Assembly: GCF_016908975.1 (NCBI RefSeq)
Contig: NZ_JAFBEX010000029.1
Coordinates: forward strand, 1-51,809
Direction of reading: 5' to 3'
Length of the DNA stretch: 51,809 bases
DNA from: Neobacillus cucumis
GTDB lineage: Bacteria > Bacillota > Bacilli > Bacillales > Cytobacillaceae
Made by a program: the position numbers and the translations under genes. Every line of letters begins with the position of its first letter. Within the stretch, counting starts at the first letter, position 1. This document shows, piece after piece, positions 16,541 to 24,553 of this stretch. Under the pieces are notes generated by a model, which saw only the letters and a program-made list of their open reading frames with translations, did not search any database and had not been told where the DNA came from.

Positions 16541-16797
16541 CTTTGAGAAATGTCCAGCTCCAGGCGCCATCGGCTCGAGGTCACAAGCATATCCAGTTGA
16601 GGCTCCTTGGGACTCAAGTCATAAGCCACCCCCTGAAGAAGGCAAAAAACGCCTTCTTACAGGGTGCGTCTTATGCCTCCGTCCCAAAGCAGTCGCCTCC
16701 ACATTTAGATCAATCCGTCCAAAAGGTTAAAGAACAACCTTTCGGCCGGCTCGTCTTGTGCTTGTCGCCGAAAGCTAAGCGCCTTGCACTTTTCTTA
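16541..16797 (+). repeat. Dispersed hairpin repeat, long form, copy 1
   Basis: About 257 bp sharing left and right ends with the short form but with an added middle. Paired segments include CGGC/GCCG, CACAAGC/GCTTGTG, GAGGC/GCCTC, TTGGGAC/GTCCCAA, CCCTG/CAGGG around AGAAGGC/GCCTTCT, and a separate hairpin CAAAAGGTT/AACCTTTCG. The result is a branched fold. An 85-codon open frame runs through it, but the other long copy is open in a different frame, so it is not coding. Confidence 0.85.
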
Positions 16798-16980
16798 TGA
16801 AATTATGGCTTTTTTCGACGGAAATCGACTGTTATAATAATAAAATTAGATAGATATATCATATCGGACGTCTTACTTTAATCAATTTGTGGTAAAATAG
16901 GACAAAATGTAGAATTTTGGATGTGTTACAAAAACGCCCATAGGGTGTTTGGCAGACAAAACAAAAGGAGGTGGATGTAT

Positions 16981-17850
16981 TTGAAGCTTTTAGTCAAAGC
17001 ACCGGCCAAAATAAATTTAGCACTAGATGTTTTACATAAACGACCCGATGGCTACCATGAAGTTGAAATGATTATGACTACCATTGATTTGGCCGACCGG
17101 GTTGAATTAACCTTACTAGAACAAGATAAAATACATATTCTTTCTCATAATCGCTATGTTCCAGATGACCAGCGTAACTTGGCTTATCAAGCAGCACAGC
17201 TGTTAAAGGACCGTTTTGAGGTTAAGAAGGGTGTATTGATTTCGATTGAAAAAACGATTCCGGTGGCAGCTGGCTTAGCTGGAGGAAGCAGTGATGCAGC
17301 AGCAACCTTACGTGGGTTAAATAAATTGTGGGATCTCGGCTTAAGTTTAGATGAGTTGGCAAAGCTCGGCAGTGAAATCGGCTCAGATGTTTCTTTTTGT
17401 GTCTATGGTGGCACTGCTTTGGCAACGGGCAGAGGGGAAATGATTACAGAACTTCCGCCTCCGCCAACATGTTGGGTTATTTTAGCAAAGCCGTTTATTG
17501 GAGTTTCAACTGCTGAAGTTTATCGACGGTTGGATTTGAAGGGTACTAAGCATCCGGATATTTTTGGAATGGTCCAGGCCATTAAAGAACATGACTATCC
17601 ACGAGTGTGCGAAAATGTGGGAAATGTTCTTGAAGATGTCACGTTGAATCTCCATCCAGAAGTTGCTCAAATTAAAGACCAAATGAAGCGTTTTGGCGCA
17701 GATGCGGTGTTAATGAGCGGCAGCGGACCAACTGTGTTTGGAATTGTTCAGCATGATTCGAGAATGCATCGGATTTATAATGGCTTAAGAGGTTTTTGCG
17801 ATCAAGTTTTTGCAGTTCGGATGCTGGGAGAACGACATACGCTTGATTAG
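16981..17850 (+). CDS. ispE: 4-diphosphocytidyl-2-C-methyl-D-erythritol kinase
   Basis: A 289-aa GHMP kinase of the MEP isoprenoid pathway that phosphorylates CDP-ME. KAPAKINLALDV (residues 5-16) and HEVEMIMTTIDLADR are family-typical. The GHMP ATP loop PVAAGLAGGSSDAAATLRGLN lies near residue 93, and the C-terminal MSGSGPTVFG completes the fold. TTG 16981 is 7 bases from AGGAGGTG and fits the family length; ATG 16975 is too close. A weak extended -10 (TGGTAAAAT, 16890-16898) may be its promoter. Confidence 0.95.
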   Translation: MKLLVKAPAKINLALDVLHKRPDGYHEVEMIMTTIDLADRVELTLLEQDKIHILSHNRYVPDDQRNLAYQAAQLLKDRFEVKKGVLISIEKTIPVAAGLAGGSSDAAATLRGLNKLWDLGLSLDELAKLGSEIGSDVSFCVYGGTALATGRGEMITELPPPPTCWVILAKPFIGVSTAEVYRRLDLKGTKHPDIFGMVQAIKEHDYPRVCENVGNVLEDVTLNLHPEVAQIKDQMKRFGADAVLMSGSGPTVFGIVQHDSRMHRIYNGLRGFCDQVFAVRMLGERHTLD

Positions 17851-17880
17851 AGGCGTACAATAATGATATTCTTTAATTAG

Positions 17881-17893
17881 AATATTCGGGTTG
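17881..17893 (-). promoter_or_regulatory. possible PurBox before purR
   Basis: On the minus strand this is CAACCCGAATATT, 10 of 13 positions of the PurR-box AWWWCCGAACWWT. It sits just before purR, which is autoregulated in B. subtilis. A partner box is not clear. Confidence 0.35.
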
Positions 17894-17905
17894 TGGGGGT
17901 AAGTT

Positions 17906-18733
17906 ATGAAATTTCGCCGCAGTGAACGTTTGATTGATATGACAAATTATTTACTGGACCATCCACGCCAGCTTGTTCCGCTCACTTTTTTTGCAGAGCG
18001 GTATGAATCAGCAAAGTCTTCAATTAGCGAAGATTTAGCGATTGTAAAAGAGACCTTTGAGCAACGGGGAATTGGCACATTGCAGACAGTACCTGGGGCT
18101 AGTGGTGGTGTGAAATTTTTTGTAAAAGTAAGCCAAGAAAAAGCAGAACCATTCGTAAATGAACTTTGTCAGTTAATTGCAAATCCTGAACGACTGTTAC
18201 CAGGCGGCTATTTATACTTAACCGATATACTTGGAGACCCGCAAATTGTTCAGAAGGCTGGACGAATTATTGCATCCGCCTATGCCAACACGAAGATTGA
18301 TGTAGTCATGACGGTCGCAACAAAAGGTATTCCATTAGCGTATGCGGTTGCAAGCCAGTTGAATGTACCGGTTGTCATTGTTCGAAGAGACAGTAAGGTA
18401 ACAGAAGGTCCCACTGTTAGTATAAATTATGTTTCTGGTTCTGCTAAAAGGATTCAAACAATGGTCCTTTCCAAAAAAAGTATGAGACAGGATTCACGTG
18501 TCCTCATTGTCGATGATTTTATGAAAGCGGGCGGAACGGTAATGGGAATGATCAGCATGCTGGAGGAGTTTAATTCAGAGCTTGCTGGGATTGCCGTTTT
18601 AGTGGAAGATGAAAAAATACAAGAACGGTTAGTTGATGAATATTTATCCCTAGTACAATTATCTGATGTGGATGTAAAAGATAAAAAGATTAGTGTACAA
18701 GCGGGTAATTATTTTAATATCTGGAGGGATTAA
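17906..18733 (+). CDS. purR: Purine operon repressor PurR
   Basis: A 275-aa repressor of purine synthesis genes. Residues 1-75 form a winged-helix domain (RSERLIDMTNYLLDHP onward). The rest is a phosphoribosyltransferase fold with the PRPP-binding loop VLIVDDFMKAGGT near residue 205. In the family PRPP relieves DNA binding. The RBS is GTGGGGG upstream of ATG 17906. ridA follows with its RBS inside the purR 3' end. Confidence 0.97.
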   Translation: MKFRRSERLIDMTNYLLDHPRQLVPLTFFAERYESAKSSISEDLAIVKETFEQRGIGTLQTVPGASGGVKFFVKVSQEKAEPFVNELCQLIANPERLLPGGYLYLTDILGDPQIVQKAGRIIASAYANTKIDVVMTVATKGIPLAYAVASQLNVPVVIVRRDSKVTEGPTVSINYVSGSAKRIQTMVLSKKSMRQDSRVLIVDDFMKAGGTVMGMISMLEEFNSELAGIAVLVEDEKIQERLVDEYLSLVQLSDVDVKDKKISVQAGNYFNIWRD

Positions 18734-18734
18734 C

Positions 18735-19109
18735 ATGAAAATTGTTCAAACGAATCAAGCACCAGCTGCAATCGGTCCATATTCTCAAGGGATTGTCGTC
18801 AATAATTTATTCTATAGCTCTGGGCAGATCCCATTAACGGCTGAAGGGGTTATGGTAACTGGAGATGTGAAAGAACAGACCCATCAAGTATTTAAAAATT
18901 TGCAGGCTGTACTGGCTGAAGCAGGTGCATCACTTGAAACAGTGGTTAAAGCAACGGTCTTTATCAAAAATATGGATGAATTTGCTGCAGTAAATGAAGT
19001 ATATGGCGAATATTTTTCAACGCATAAACCGGCACGTTCTTGCGTTGAGGTCGCTCGTTTACCAAAAGATGCACTAGTTGAGATTGAAGTTATCGCGCTC
19101 GTGAAGTAA
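18735..19109 (+). CDS. ridA: 2-iminobutanoate/2-iminopropanoate deaminase (RidA/YabJ)
   Basis: A 124-aa YjgF/YER057c/UK114 protein that hydrolyses reactive enamine/imine products of PLP enzymes. Motifs are APAAIGPYSQGI, SGQIPLTAEG, NLQAVLAEAGASL and the C-terminal RSCVEVARLPKDALVEIE with the catalytic arginine. ATG 18735 follows GGAGGG and lies 1 base after the purR stop, so both are co-transcribed. The B. subtilis orthologue YabJ was linked to purine control. Confidence 0.96.
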   Translation: MKIVQTNQAPAAIGPYSQGIVVNNLFYSSGQIPLTAEGVMVTGDVKEQTHQVFKNLQAVLAEAGASLETVVKATVFIKNMDEFAAVNEVYGEYFSTHKPARSCVEVARLPKDALVEIEVIALVK

Positions 19110-19124
19110 TCCGAGCGCTTTTTT
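19095..19124 (+). terminator. purR-ridA terminator
   Basis: Stem GCGCTCG / CGAGCGC begins inside the last codons of ridA and is followed by six T. Confidence 0.88.
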
Positions 19125-19174
19125 ATTTAAAGGCTGTGTTATAACTTAATGTTGATTTCACTATGTTTGAAAAA

Positions 19175-19359
19175 TAAACGGTAAAATTCCGTTTAAATTG
19201 GGAAATGGCCATATTTCCTTATAAATAACGGAAGTTTTTCCGTTTATAGTATCCAAACCTCTGGATTTCGTCTTATTTAGAACAGTTAAGCGGAATATCT
19301 CCGCTTATATTTGCCTTTTAAGATGCCTCTATATACATTAGACGGAAATTCTCCGCCTA
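19175..19359. repeat. Array of four short hairpins of the CGGA...TCCG type
   Basis: Four related inverted repeats lie about 51, 61 and 52 bases apart: TAAACGG/CCGTTTA (19175, 19189), AACGGAA/TTCCGTT (19227, 19238), TAAGCGGA/TCCGCTTA (19287, 19300) and TAGACGGA/TCCGCCTA (19339, 19352, one mismatch). A fifth unrelated stem GGAAAT/ATTTCC is at 19201-19218. No coding potential. They fill the ridA-spoVG gap. Confidence 0.7.
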
Positions 19360-19385
19360 TGAATTCTCATACCTACACGAACTTA

Positions 19386-19424
19386 ATTTTGTCGGGGCTG
19401 ACCAAGGCGCTTGCGCTTTTCTTA
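19386..19424 (+). repeat. Right-end fragment of the dispersed hairpin repeat
   Basis: Only the last about 39 bases of the short form are present (GTCGGGGCTGACCAAGGCGC through GCTTTTCTTA). No left arm is nearby, so it is a truncated copy next to the four-hairpin array. Confidence 0.8.
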
Positions 19425-19518
19425 TCGACTATTTTCTACTACGAACGTGTGAGAAAACATTTTTTTTACAAATGTTCACGATTTCGCCCTACTTTTTCAA
19501 AATTTTTTTAAAAATTAA

Positions 19519-19545
19519 GAAGGATATTAGATTTAATTGTTGAAT
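19519..19545 (+). promoter_or_regulatory. spoVG sigma-H promoter with upstream A/T tract
   Basis: GAAGGATAT (19519-19527), 11-bp spacer, GTTGAAT (19539-19545) matches RnAGGAwww-N11-RnnGAAT. The preceding about 60 bases are nearly pure A/T. In B. subtilis spoVG a similar A/T box is needed for AbrB repression and promoter strength. Confidence 0.85.
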
Positions 19546-19588
19546 TTAATTAACTAGCATTTTATAACACAAAAAAGGGTGTGAGCAT

Positions 19589-19879
19589 ATGGAAGTAACT
19601 GACGTAAGATTACGCCGGGTTAATACGGACGGCCGAATGAGAGCGATTGCATCTATCACATTGGATAATGAATTTGTCGTTCATGACATCCGTGTTATTG
19701 ACGGAAACAACGGTTTATTTGTAGCTATGCCGAGTAAACGTACTCCAGATGGAGAATTTCGTGACATTGCGCATCCAATCAATTCAGGAACACGCGGTAA
19801 AATCCAAGAAGCTGTTTTGGCTGAGTATCACCGTTTAGGTGAATTGGAAGTAGAATTTGAAGAAGCCGGAGCTTCCTAA
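19589..19879 (+). CDS. spoVG: RNA-binding regulator SpoVG
   Basis: A 96-aa SpoVG protein, an RNA/DNA-binding regulator linked to septation control and spore cortex formation. It is nearly the family consensus: MEVTDVRLRRV, MRAIASITLDNEFVVHDIRVI, FVAMPSKRTPDGEFRDIAHPI. The RBS is AAGGGTGTGAG before ATG 19589. A sigma-H promoter and A/T tract precede it, so activation at the onset of stationary phase and AbrB control are expected. Confidence 0.98.
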   Translation: MEVTDVRLRRVNTDGRMRAIASITLDNEFVVHDIRVIDGNNGLFVAMPSKRTPDGEFRDIAHPINSGTRGKIQEAVLAEYHRLGELEVEFEEAGAS

Positions 19880-19893
19880 GGATTTTAACAACT

Positions 19894-19926
19894 AGGGCCT
19901 TTCTTCTAAGTAAGGCTCTTTTTCTA
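19894..19926 (+). terminator. spoVG terminator
   Basis: Stem AGGGCCTT / AAGGCTCT (one G-U pair) followed by a T-rich run. Confidence 0.8.
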
Positions 19927-20022
19927 CTTTTTAATCCCACCTATTCATCTCCCCGAACGATTCCCTTTCCTTTCTATATATTCTACATATTATGACAAAA
20001 TTCGGCATTTTCCCATCATTCC

Positions 20023-20051
20023 TTGAAATACGGCTTCATTTACGTTAATAT
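20023..20051 (+). promoter_or_regulatory. glmU sigma-A promoter
   Basis: TTGAAA (20023-20028), 17-bp spacer, TAATAT (20046-20051), ending 37 bases before the glmU start. Confidence 0.7.
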
Positions 20052-20088
20052 TTTTAATGGATAAAAAGGTAAATTGGAGGACTTGAAC

Positions 20089-21462
20089 ATGCCTAATCGT
20101 TATGCTGTGATTTTAGCTGCAGGGCAAGGGACGCGGATGAAATCAAAGCTATATAAAGTATTACACCCAGTATGCGGAAAACCCATGGTACAACATGTAG
20201 TAGATCACATAAGTAAGCTTAATATTCAGGAAATCGTCACTATTATTGGACACGGAGCGGAAATGGTTCAAGCACAATTAGGTGATAAGAGTCTGTATGC
20301 TCTGCAAAATGAACAGCTAGGTACGGCACATGCTGTTATGCAGGCTCAAAAGATGCTTGAGGGAAAAGACGGCATTACCATTGTTGTATGTGGTGATACT
20401 CCATTAATTAAAGCTGAAACAATGGAAGCTCTTTTCAAACATCATGAAAATCTATCTGCAAAAGCTACGATTCTCACAGCTACAATAGATAATCCAACAG
20501 GTTACGGCAGAATTATTCGCTCAGCGGAAGGTCTAGTGGAGAAAATAGTTGAGCACAAAGATGCTTCTGAAGCAGAACGGAAAATAAATGAAATCAATAC
20601 CGGCACTTATTGTTTTGATAACCAGGCATTATTTGAGGCCTTAAAAAGGGTTTCCAATGACAATGTTCAAGGGGAGTACTATTTACCAGATGTTATCGAG
20701 ATTTTGAAGAAACAGGGTGAAGTGGTTACAGCCTATCAAACGGATGAATTTGAAGAAACACTTGGTGTAAATGATCGTGTAGCCTTAGCAGAAGCGGAAC
20801 GGATTATGCGCTTGCGGATAAATGAAGCTCATATGCGTAATGGAGTAACCATTATTGACCCTGCAAATACATACATAGAGGCAGATGTCGAAATTGGGCA
20901 AGATACAGTTATTTACCCTGGCACTATGATTAAAGGTCAAACGACGATTGGTACAGAGTGTGTGATTGGACCTAACTCCGAGATTGATACATGTGAAGTC
21001 GGCAATGAAACGGTTATCCGTCAATCAGCGGCTTTTAACAGTTCAATTGGATCACATGTCAATATTGGCCCATTTGCGCACATTCGTCCTGATTCTACGA
21101 TCTTAGATGATGTCAAAATAGGGAACTTTGTTGAAATTAAAAAGGCGGTATTTGGTAAGGGAAGTAAGGCATCTCATTTGAGCTATATTGGTGATGCAGA
21201 AGTTGGCAGTGATGTAAACATTGGCTGTGGTTCTATTACGGTTAATTACGATGGGAAAAATAAGTATTTAACGAAGATCGAAGATGGTGTATTTATTGGC
21301 TGCAATTCTAATTTAGTTGCCCCAGTAACAATTAAAAAAGGATCATATGTAGCTGCAGGTTCAACTATCACAAAGAATGTTCCTGAAGATGCTCTAGCGA
21401 TAGCACGTGCAAAACAAATGAATAAAGAAGGTTATGTTCAGAAGCTTAATCTTAAGAAATAA
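20089..21462 (+). CDS. glmU: Bifunctional GlmU (GlcNAc-1-P uridyltransferase / GlcN-1-P acetyltransferase)
   Basis: A 457-aa enzyme that makes UDP-GlcNAc for peptidoglycan and teichoic acids. The N-terminal nucleotidyltransferase has LAAGQGTRMKSKLYKVLHP (residues 9-27) and VCGDTPL. From about residue 250 a left-handed beta-helix of hexapeptide repeats carries the acetyltransferase with NIGPFAHIRP, GNFVEIKK and NYDGKNKYLT. ATG 20089 is 8 bases from TGGAGG. prs follows after 25 bases, as in B. subtilis. Confidence 0.98.
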   Translation: MPNRYAVILAAGQGTRMKSKLYKVLHPVCGKPMVQHVVDHISKLNIQEIVTIIGHGAEMVQAQLGDKSLYALQNEQLGTAHAVMQAQKMLEGKDGITIVVCGDTPLIKAETMEALFKHHENLSAKATILTATIDNPTGYGRIIRSAEGLVEKIVEHKDASEAERKINEINTGTYCFDNQALFEALKRVSNDNVQGEYYLPDVIEILKKQGEVVTAYQTDEFEETLGVNDRVALAEAERIMRLRINEAHMRNGVTIIDPANTYIEADVEIGQDTVIYPGTMIKGQTTIGTECVIGPNSEIDTCEVGNETVIRQSAAFNSSIGSHVNIGPFAHIRPDSTILDDVKIGNFVEIKKAVFGKGSKASHLSYIGDAEVGSDVNIGCGSITVNYDGKNKYLTKIEDGVFIGCNSNLVAPVTIKKGSYVAAGSTITKNVPEDALAIARAKQMNKEGYVQKLNLKK

Positions 21463-21487
21463 AGCTATTTATAATTGGAGGGCAATC

Positions 21488-22444
21488 ATGTCAAATCAAT
21501 ATTTAGATCCGAATTTAAAGGTATTTAGTTTAAACTCAAATAAGTCCTTGGCCGGAGAAATTGCCAAATTTATTGGAGTCGAACTTGGAAAATGCTCTGT
21601 AACAAGATTTAGTGACGGTGAGATTCAAATCAATATTGAGGAAAGTATCCGAGGCTGTGATGTCTATGTCATTCAATCAACTAGCCAGCCAGTTAATGAC
21701 CATATCATGGAACTACTAATTATGATTGATGCTTTAAAGAGAGCTTCTGCTAAAACGATTAACATTGTTATGCCTTATTATGGTTATGCGCGTCAAGATC
21801 GTAAAGCACGTGCACGTGAGCCGATTACGGCTAAGTTAGTAGCAAACTTACTTGAAACGGCTGGAGCAACACGAGTAATCTGTCTTGATCTTCATGCACC
21901 ACAAATTCAAGGCTTCTTTGAAATACCAACGGACCATCTGATGGGTGTACCGATTTTGGCAGAGTATTTTAAAAATCGCCAATTTAATGGTGATGTAGTC
22001 ATTGTTTCCCCAGACCATGGCGGTGTAACACGGGCACGGAAATTGGCTGAACGTCTGAAGGCTCCAATTGCAATCATTGACAAACGCCGCCCTAGACCAA
22101 ATGTAGCCGAAGTAATGAATATTGTTGGTAATATTGAAGGAAAGATTGCCATCCTGATCGATGACATTATTGATACAGCTGGTACCATTACCCTAGCAGC
22201 TAATGCTTTAGTGGAAAATGGAGCATCAGAAGTATACGCCTGCTGTACACACCCAGTATTGTCAGGACCTGCGATTGAAAGAATCCAAAATTCGAAAATA
22301 AAAGAATTAGTCATCACAAATTCAATTGAGCTGCCTGAAGAGAAAAATATTGATAAAATTGTTCACCTTTCTGTCGCTCCATTACTAGGTGAAGCGATTA
22401 TCCGCGTTCACGAAGAAATGTCTGTAAGTACACTTTTTGATTAA
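21488..22444 (+). CDS. prs: Ribose-phosphate pyrophosphokinase
   Basis: A 318-aa PRPP synthetase that makes the precursor for purines, pyrimidines, His and Trp. Class I motifs are NINIEESIRG-type flexible loop, YYGYARQDRKARAREPI (ATP site), SPDHGGVTRAR and the PRPP-binding loop LIDDIIDTAGT near residue 218. ATG 21488 is preceded by GGAGGG. Co-transcription with glmU is likely. Two bases after its stop codon a dispersed repeat begins. Confidence 0.97.
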   Translation: MSNQYLDPNLKVFSLNSNKSLAGEIAKFIGVELGKCSVTRFSDGEIQINIEESIRGCDVYVIQSTSQPVNDHIMELLIMIDALKRASAKTINIVMPYYGYARQDRKARAREPITAKLVANLLETAGATRVICLDLHAPQIQGFFEIPTDHLMGVPILAEYFKNRQFNGDVVIVSPDHGGVTRARKLAERLKAPIAIIDKRRPRPNVAEVMNIVGNIEGKIAILIDDIIDTAGTITLAANALVENGASEVYACCTHPVLSGPAIERIQNSKIKELVITNSIELPEEKNIDKIVHLSVAPLLGEAIIRVHEEMSVSTLFD

Positions 22445-22445
22445 T

Positions 22446-22575
22446 CGAAAAGCGGAAGTGCCTTGATTAGGGGCGACAGGCATAAGACAAGCTGGCGAGA
22501 AGGCTGCTTTTTAGCCTTCTTGACGGATCGGCTGTAGACCTCTGAGCCCCTAGGCACTGGAGCTGGACAATTTTC
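22446..22575 (-). repeat. Dispersed hairpin repeat, short form variant B, copy 3
   Basis: An inverted-orientation copy starting GAAAAGCGG one base after the prs stop and ending TGGACAATTTTC. Its outer stem is AGTGCC/GGCACT where the copy at 28823 has AGCGCC/GGCGCT, a paired change. Inner stems are AGGGGC/GCCCCT and AGAAGGC/GCCTTCT. I see no separate prs terminator, so this hairpin may serve as one. Confidence 0.85.
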
Positions 22576-22609
22576 AAAGTAGATCCAAATATAACTTTAA
22601 TAATTTTTG

Positions 22610-22634
22610 TTTAGACCTTCCTTTTTTAGGGCAT
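22610..22634 (+). promoter_or_regulatory. candidate sigma-B promoter of ctc
   Basis: GTTTAG (22610-22615), 13-bp spacer, GGGCAT (22629-22634) is one mismatch in each box from the sigma-B consensus GTTTAA-N12-15-GGGTAT. ctc is a classic sigma-B general-stress gene in B. subtilis. Confidence 0.75.
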
Positions 22635-22677
22635 TTTTATAAAGACAGTGTTAAAAAATAGGAGGGTATCTAAACAT

Positions 22678-23316
22678 ATGAGTACTGTATTACAGGCAAA
22701 GGAGCGGACGGAACTTCGTCACTCCTCATTGAAACAACTCCGAAACGAGGGAAACATCCCAGCGGTCGTGTATGGGGCTAAAGTGGAAAGCAAACCAGTG
22801 TTTGTTAGTTCGGCAGACTTAACCAAAACCATCCGTTCTGTTGGCAGAAATGGTGTAATCTCTCTTGATGTCGATGGCAGCAAGCACGATGTGATTCTTT
22901 CTGATTATCAGCAGGATGCCATCAAAAATGAAATCGTTCATGTTGATTTTCTAGCAGTAGACAAGTCCTCAAAGATCAATGTGGAGGTTCGGCTTGTACT
23001 TGTTGGAGAGGCAATCGGAGTGAAGGATGGCGGTGTCTTACAGCAGCCAATCCATCAATTATCGATTACTTCTACACCAGATAATATTCCACAGCAAATT
23101 GAAGTGGATATTACAAACCTTCAAGTCGGTGAAACGGTCGTAGCAGGAGATATTCCTTCCGGTGGTGGCTTTACCATTAATCATGAGGATGATGAGGTGG
23201 TAGCTTCTATCTTACCTCCAAAAGTAGAAGAAGAAATTAATTCCGGTGAACAGCAGCAGGAAGGTCATCCTGACCATGAAGAAGGCAGAGAGACTGAGCC
23301 GGTTGGTGGAGAATAA
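22678..23316 (+). CDS. ctc: 50S ribosomal protein L25/general stress protein Ctc
   Basis: A 212-aa bL25 protein of the Ctc type: an N-terminal L25 domain that binds 5S rRNA (RTELRHSSLKQLRNEGNIPAVVYG, residues about 8-31) and a C-terminal TL5-like beta domain (VEVRLVLVGEAIGVKDGG). The tail is acidic and Gln/His rich. ATG 22678 has GGAGGG upstream; the frame extends to 22648 without a site. A sigma-B-type promoter precedes it, so it should be induced by general stress. Confidence 0.95.
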   Translation: MSTVLQAKERTELRHSSLKQLRNEGNIPAVVYGAKVESKPVFVSSADLTKTIRSVGRNGVISLDVDGSKHDVILSDYQQDAIKNEIVHVDFLAVDKSSKINVEVRLVLVGEAIGVKDGGVLQQPIHQLSITSTPDNIPQQIEVDITNLQVGETVVAGDIPSGGGFTINHEDDEVVASILPPKVEEEINSGEQQQEGHPDHEEGRETEPVGGE

Positions 23317-23321
23317 TAATG

Positions 23322-23350
23322 AGACGTAACCTATGAGGGTTACGTCTTTT
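23322..23350 (+). terminator. ctc terminator
   Basis: A 10-bp perfect stem AGACGTAACC / GGTTACGTCT with a 6-nt loop and four T. Confidence 0.85.
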
Positions 23351-23446
23351 AACGCATAATTAAGGAAATCATGTTATTATGGGAGAATGGGGATGTTCCG
23401 AAATATATTTAGAAGGATAACTAAACCGGAAGAGGTGAGAACACAG

Positions 23447-24007
23447 ATGAAATTAATCGTTGGTTTAGGTAACCCTGGAAAACAATATGATCAAACCAGA
23501 CATAATATTGGCTTTGAGGTCATTGACCTACTTTCTGACCAATTATCTATCCCGTTAAATCAGTCGAAATTTAAGGGGGTTTATGGGATTGGCCATCAAA
23601 ATGGGGAAAAAGTATTACTATTAAAGCCATTGACTTATATGAACTTATCAGGGGAATCCATTAGAGCAGTGATGGATTATTATCAAATAGAGTTAGAGGA
23701 TGTTATAGTGATTTATGATGACCTCGACTTGCCTGTTGGGAAAATAAGACTTCGCCAAAAAGGGAGCCCGGGCGGTCATAATGGCATAAAGTCCACTGTT
23801 GCCCATCTAGGGACGCAGGAGTTTAATCGGATTCGAATTGGAATTGATCGGCCAACTCCAGGAATGAACGTACCAGATTATGTCCTGGGACGTTTTCGAC
23901 CGGAAGAAAGACCTTTTACTGAGGATGCAGTAAAGAGAAGTGCAGAGGCCTGTGCTGCTTGGCTAAAGAAGCCTTTTTTGCAAGTAATGAACGAATTTAA
24001 TCAATAA
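23447..24007 (+). CDS. pth: Peptidyl-tRNA hydrolase (SpoVC)
   Basis: A 186-aa enzyme that frees peptide and tRNA from dropped-off peptidyl-tRNA; the B. subtilis gene is also called spoVC. Motifs are VGLGNPGKQYDQTRHNIG (residues 5-22 with the catalytic His), KPLTYMNLSG, YDDLDLPVGKIRLRQKGSPGGHNGIKS and RIGIDRP. ATG 23447 has AGAGGTGAG at good spacing. The frame is open to ATG 23390, but those 19 residues are not family-like. Confidence 0.96.
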   Translation: MKLIVGLGNPGKQYDQTRHNIGFEVIDLLSDQLSIPLNQSKFKGVYGIGHQNGEKVLLLKPLTYMNLSGESIRAVMDYYQIELEDVIVIYDDLDLPVGKIRLRQKGSPGGHNGIKSTVAHLGTQEFNRIRIGIDRPTPGMNVPDYVLGRFRPEERPFTEDAVKRSAEACAAWLKKPFLQVMNEFNQ

Positions 24008-24080
24008 TTGTTCATGATACAAGGCGGATTTTCATACATTGAAGAATACAGTTTTACAAGGCACCTGCCGAAACCCTAGT

Positions 24081-24111
24081 TGAATAAGTTCCTTTTATTA
24101 GGTTAATACTA
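24081..24111 (+). promoter_or_regulatory. candidate sigma-G (forespore) promoter of fin
   Basis: TGAATA (24081-24086), 18-bp spacer, AATACTA (24105-24111) is one base from the sigma-G -10 CATACTA. fin is driven by sigma-F and sigma-G in B. subtilis. Confidence 0.6.
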
Positions 24112-24143
24112 GTAGAGGAATCCTAGATTAGGGAGGGACAGGC

Positions 24144-24374
24144 ATGGCTATTCATTATCATTGTCGACATTGTGGTACGAAACTTGGTACAATTGAACAA
24201 ACATCGATACATTCTGAAACAATTGGCCTTCATAAATTAACGGACCAAGAAAGGCAAGAAATGGTTTCATATGAACCCTCTGGTGATATTCATATTACAG
24301 CCATCTGTGAGGATTGTCAGGAAGCATTGGAGCGAAACCCTGACTACCATCAATATGACTTTCTAATTCATTAA
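24144..24374 (+). CDS. fin: Anti-sigma-F factor Fin (YabK)
   Basis: A 76-aa protein of the Fin family, which in the forespore binds RNA polymerase and helps replace sigma-F by sigma-G. Zinc-binding pairs are CRHCG (residues 7-11) and CEDCQ (residues 55-59), with a conserved LHKLTDQERQEMVSYE middle and a DYHQYDFLIH end. The RBS is GGGAGGG. It lies between pth and mfd, as expected. With csfB (Gin) the window holds both small forespore sigma-switch proteins. Confidence 0.94.
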   Translation: MAIHYHCRHCGTKLGTIEQTSIHSETIGLHKLTDQERQEMVSYEPSGDIHITAICEDCQEALERNPDYHQYDFLIH

Positions 24375-24458
24375 ATATATTTTATTTAGATAATAGCTTC
24401 GCTAGTTGGATAGCAGCTAGCATGCGCCGCTAAAGGGGCGCTTTAGCTATTATACTCA

Positions 24459-24485
24459 GCTTTGGAAGCTCTCCAAAGCATTTTT
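24459..24485 (+). terminator. fin terminator
   Basis: Stem GCTTTGGA / TCCAAAGC with a 5-nt loop followed by attttt. A second stem, GCGCC/GGCGC at 24424-24441, lies just upstream with longer imperfect arms AATAGCT/AGCTATT around it. Confidence 0.75.
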
Positions 24486-24553
24486 CTGTTTAAAAATTTT
24501 CTTCTATAAATATTGTTTTAATATAATTATTTTTTAGGAAGGGAGGAGAAACC

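Noticed and set aside
16543..16800. 85-codon open frame on + strand
   Set aside because: It lies inside a long-form repeat. The second long copy is open in a different frame, and the sequence is explained by RNA/DNA stems.
19311..19511. 66-codon + strand frame before spoVG
   Set aside because: It covers the hairpin array, a repeat fragment and the A/T tract; no ribosome site or recognisable protein.
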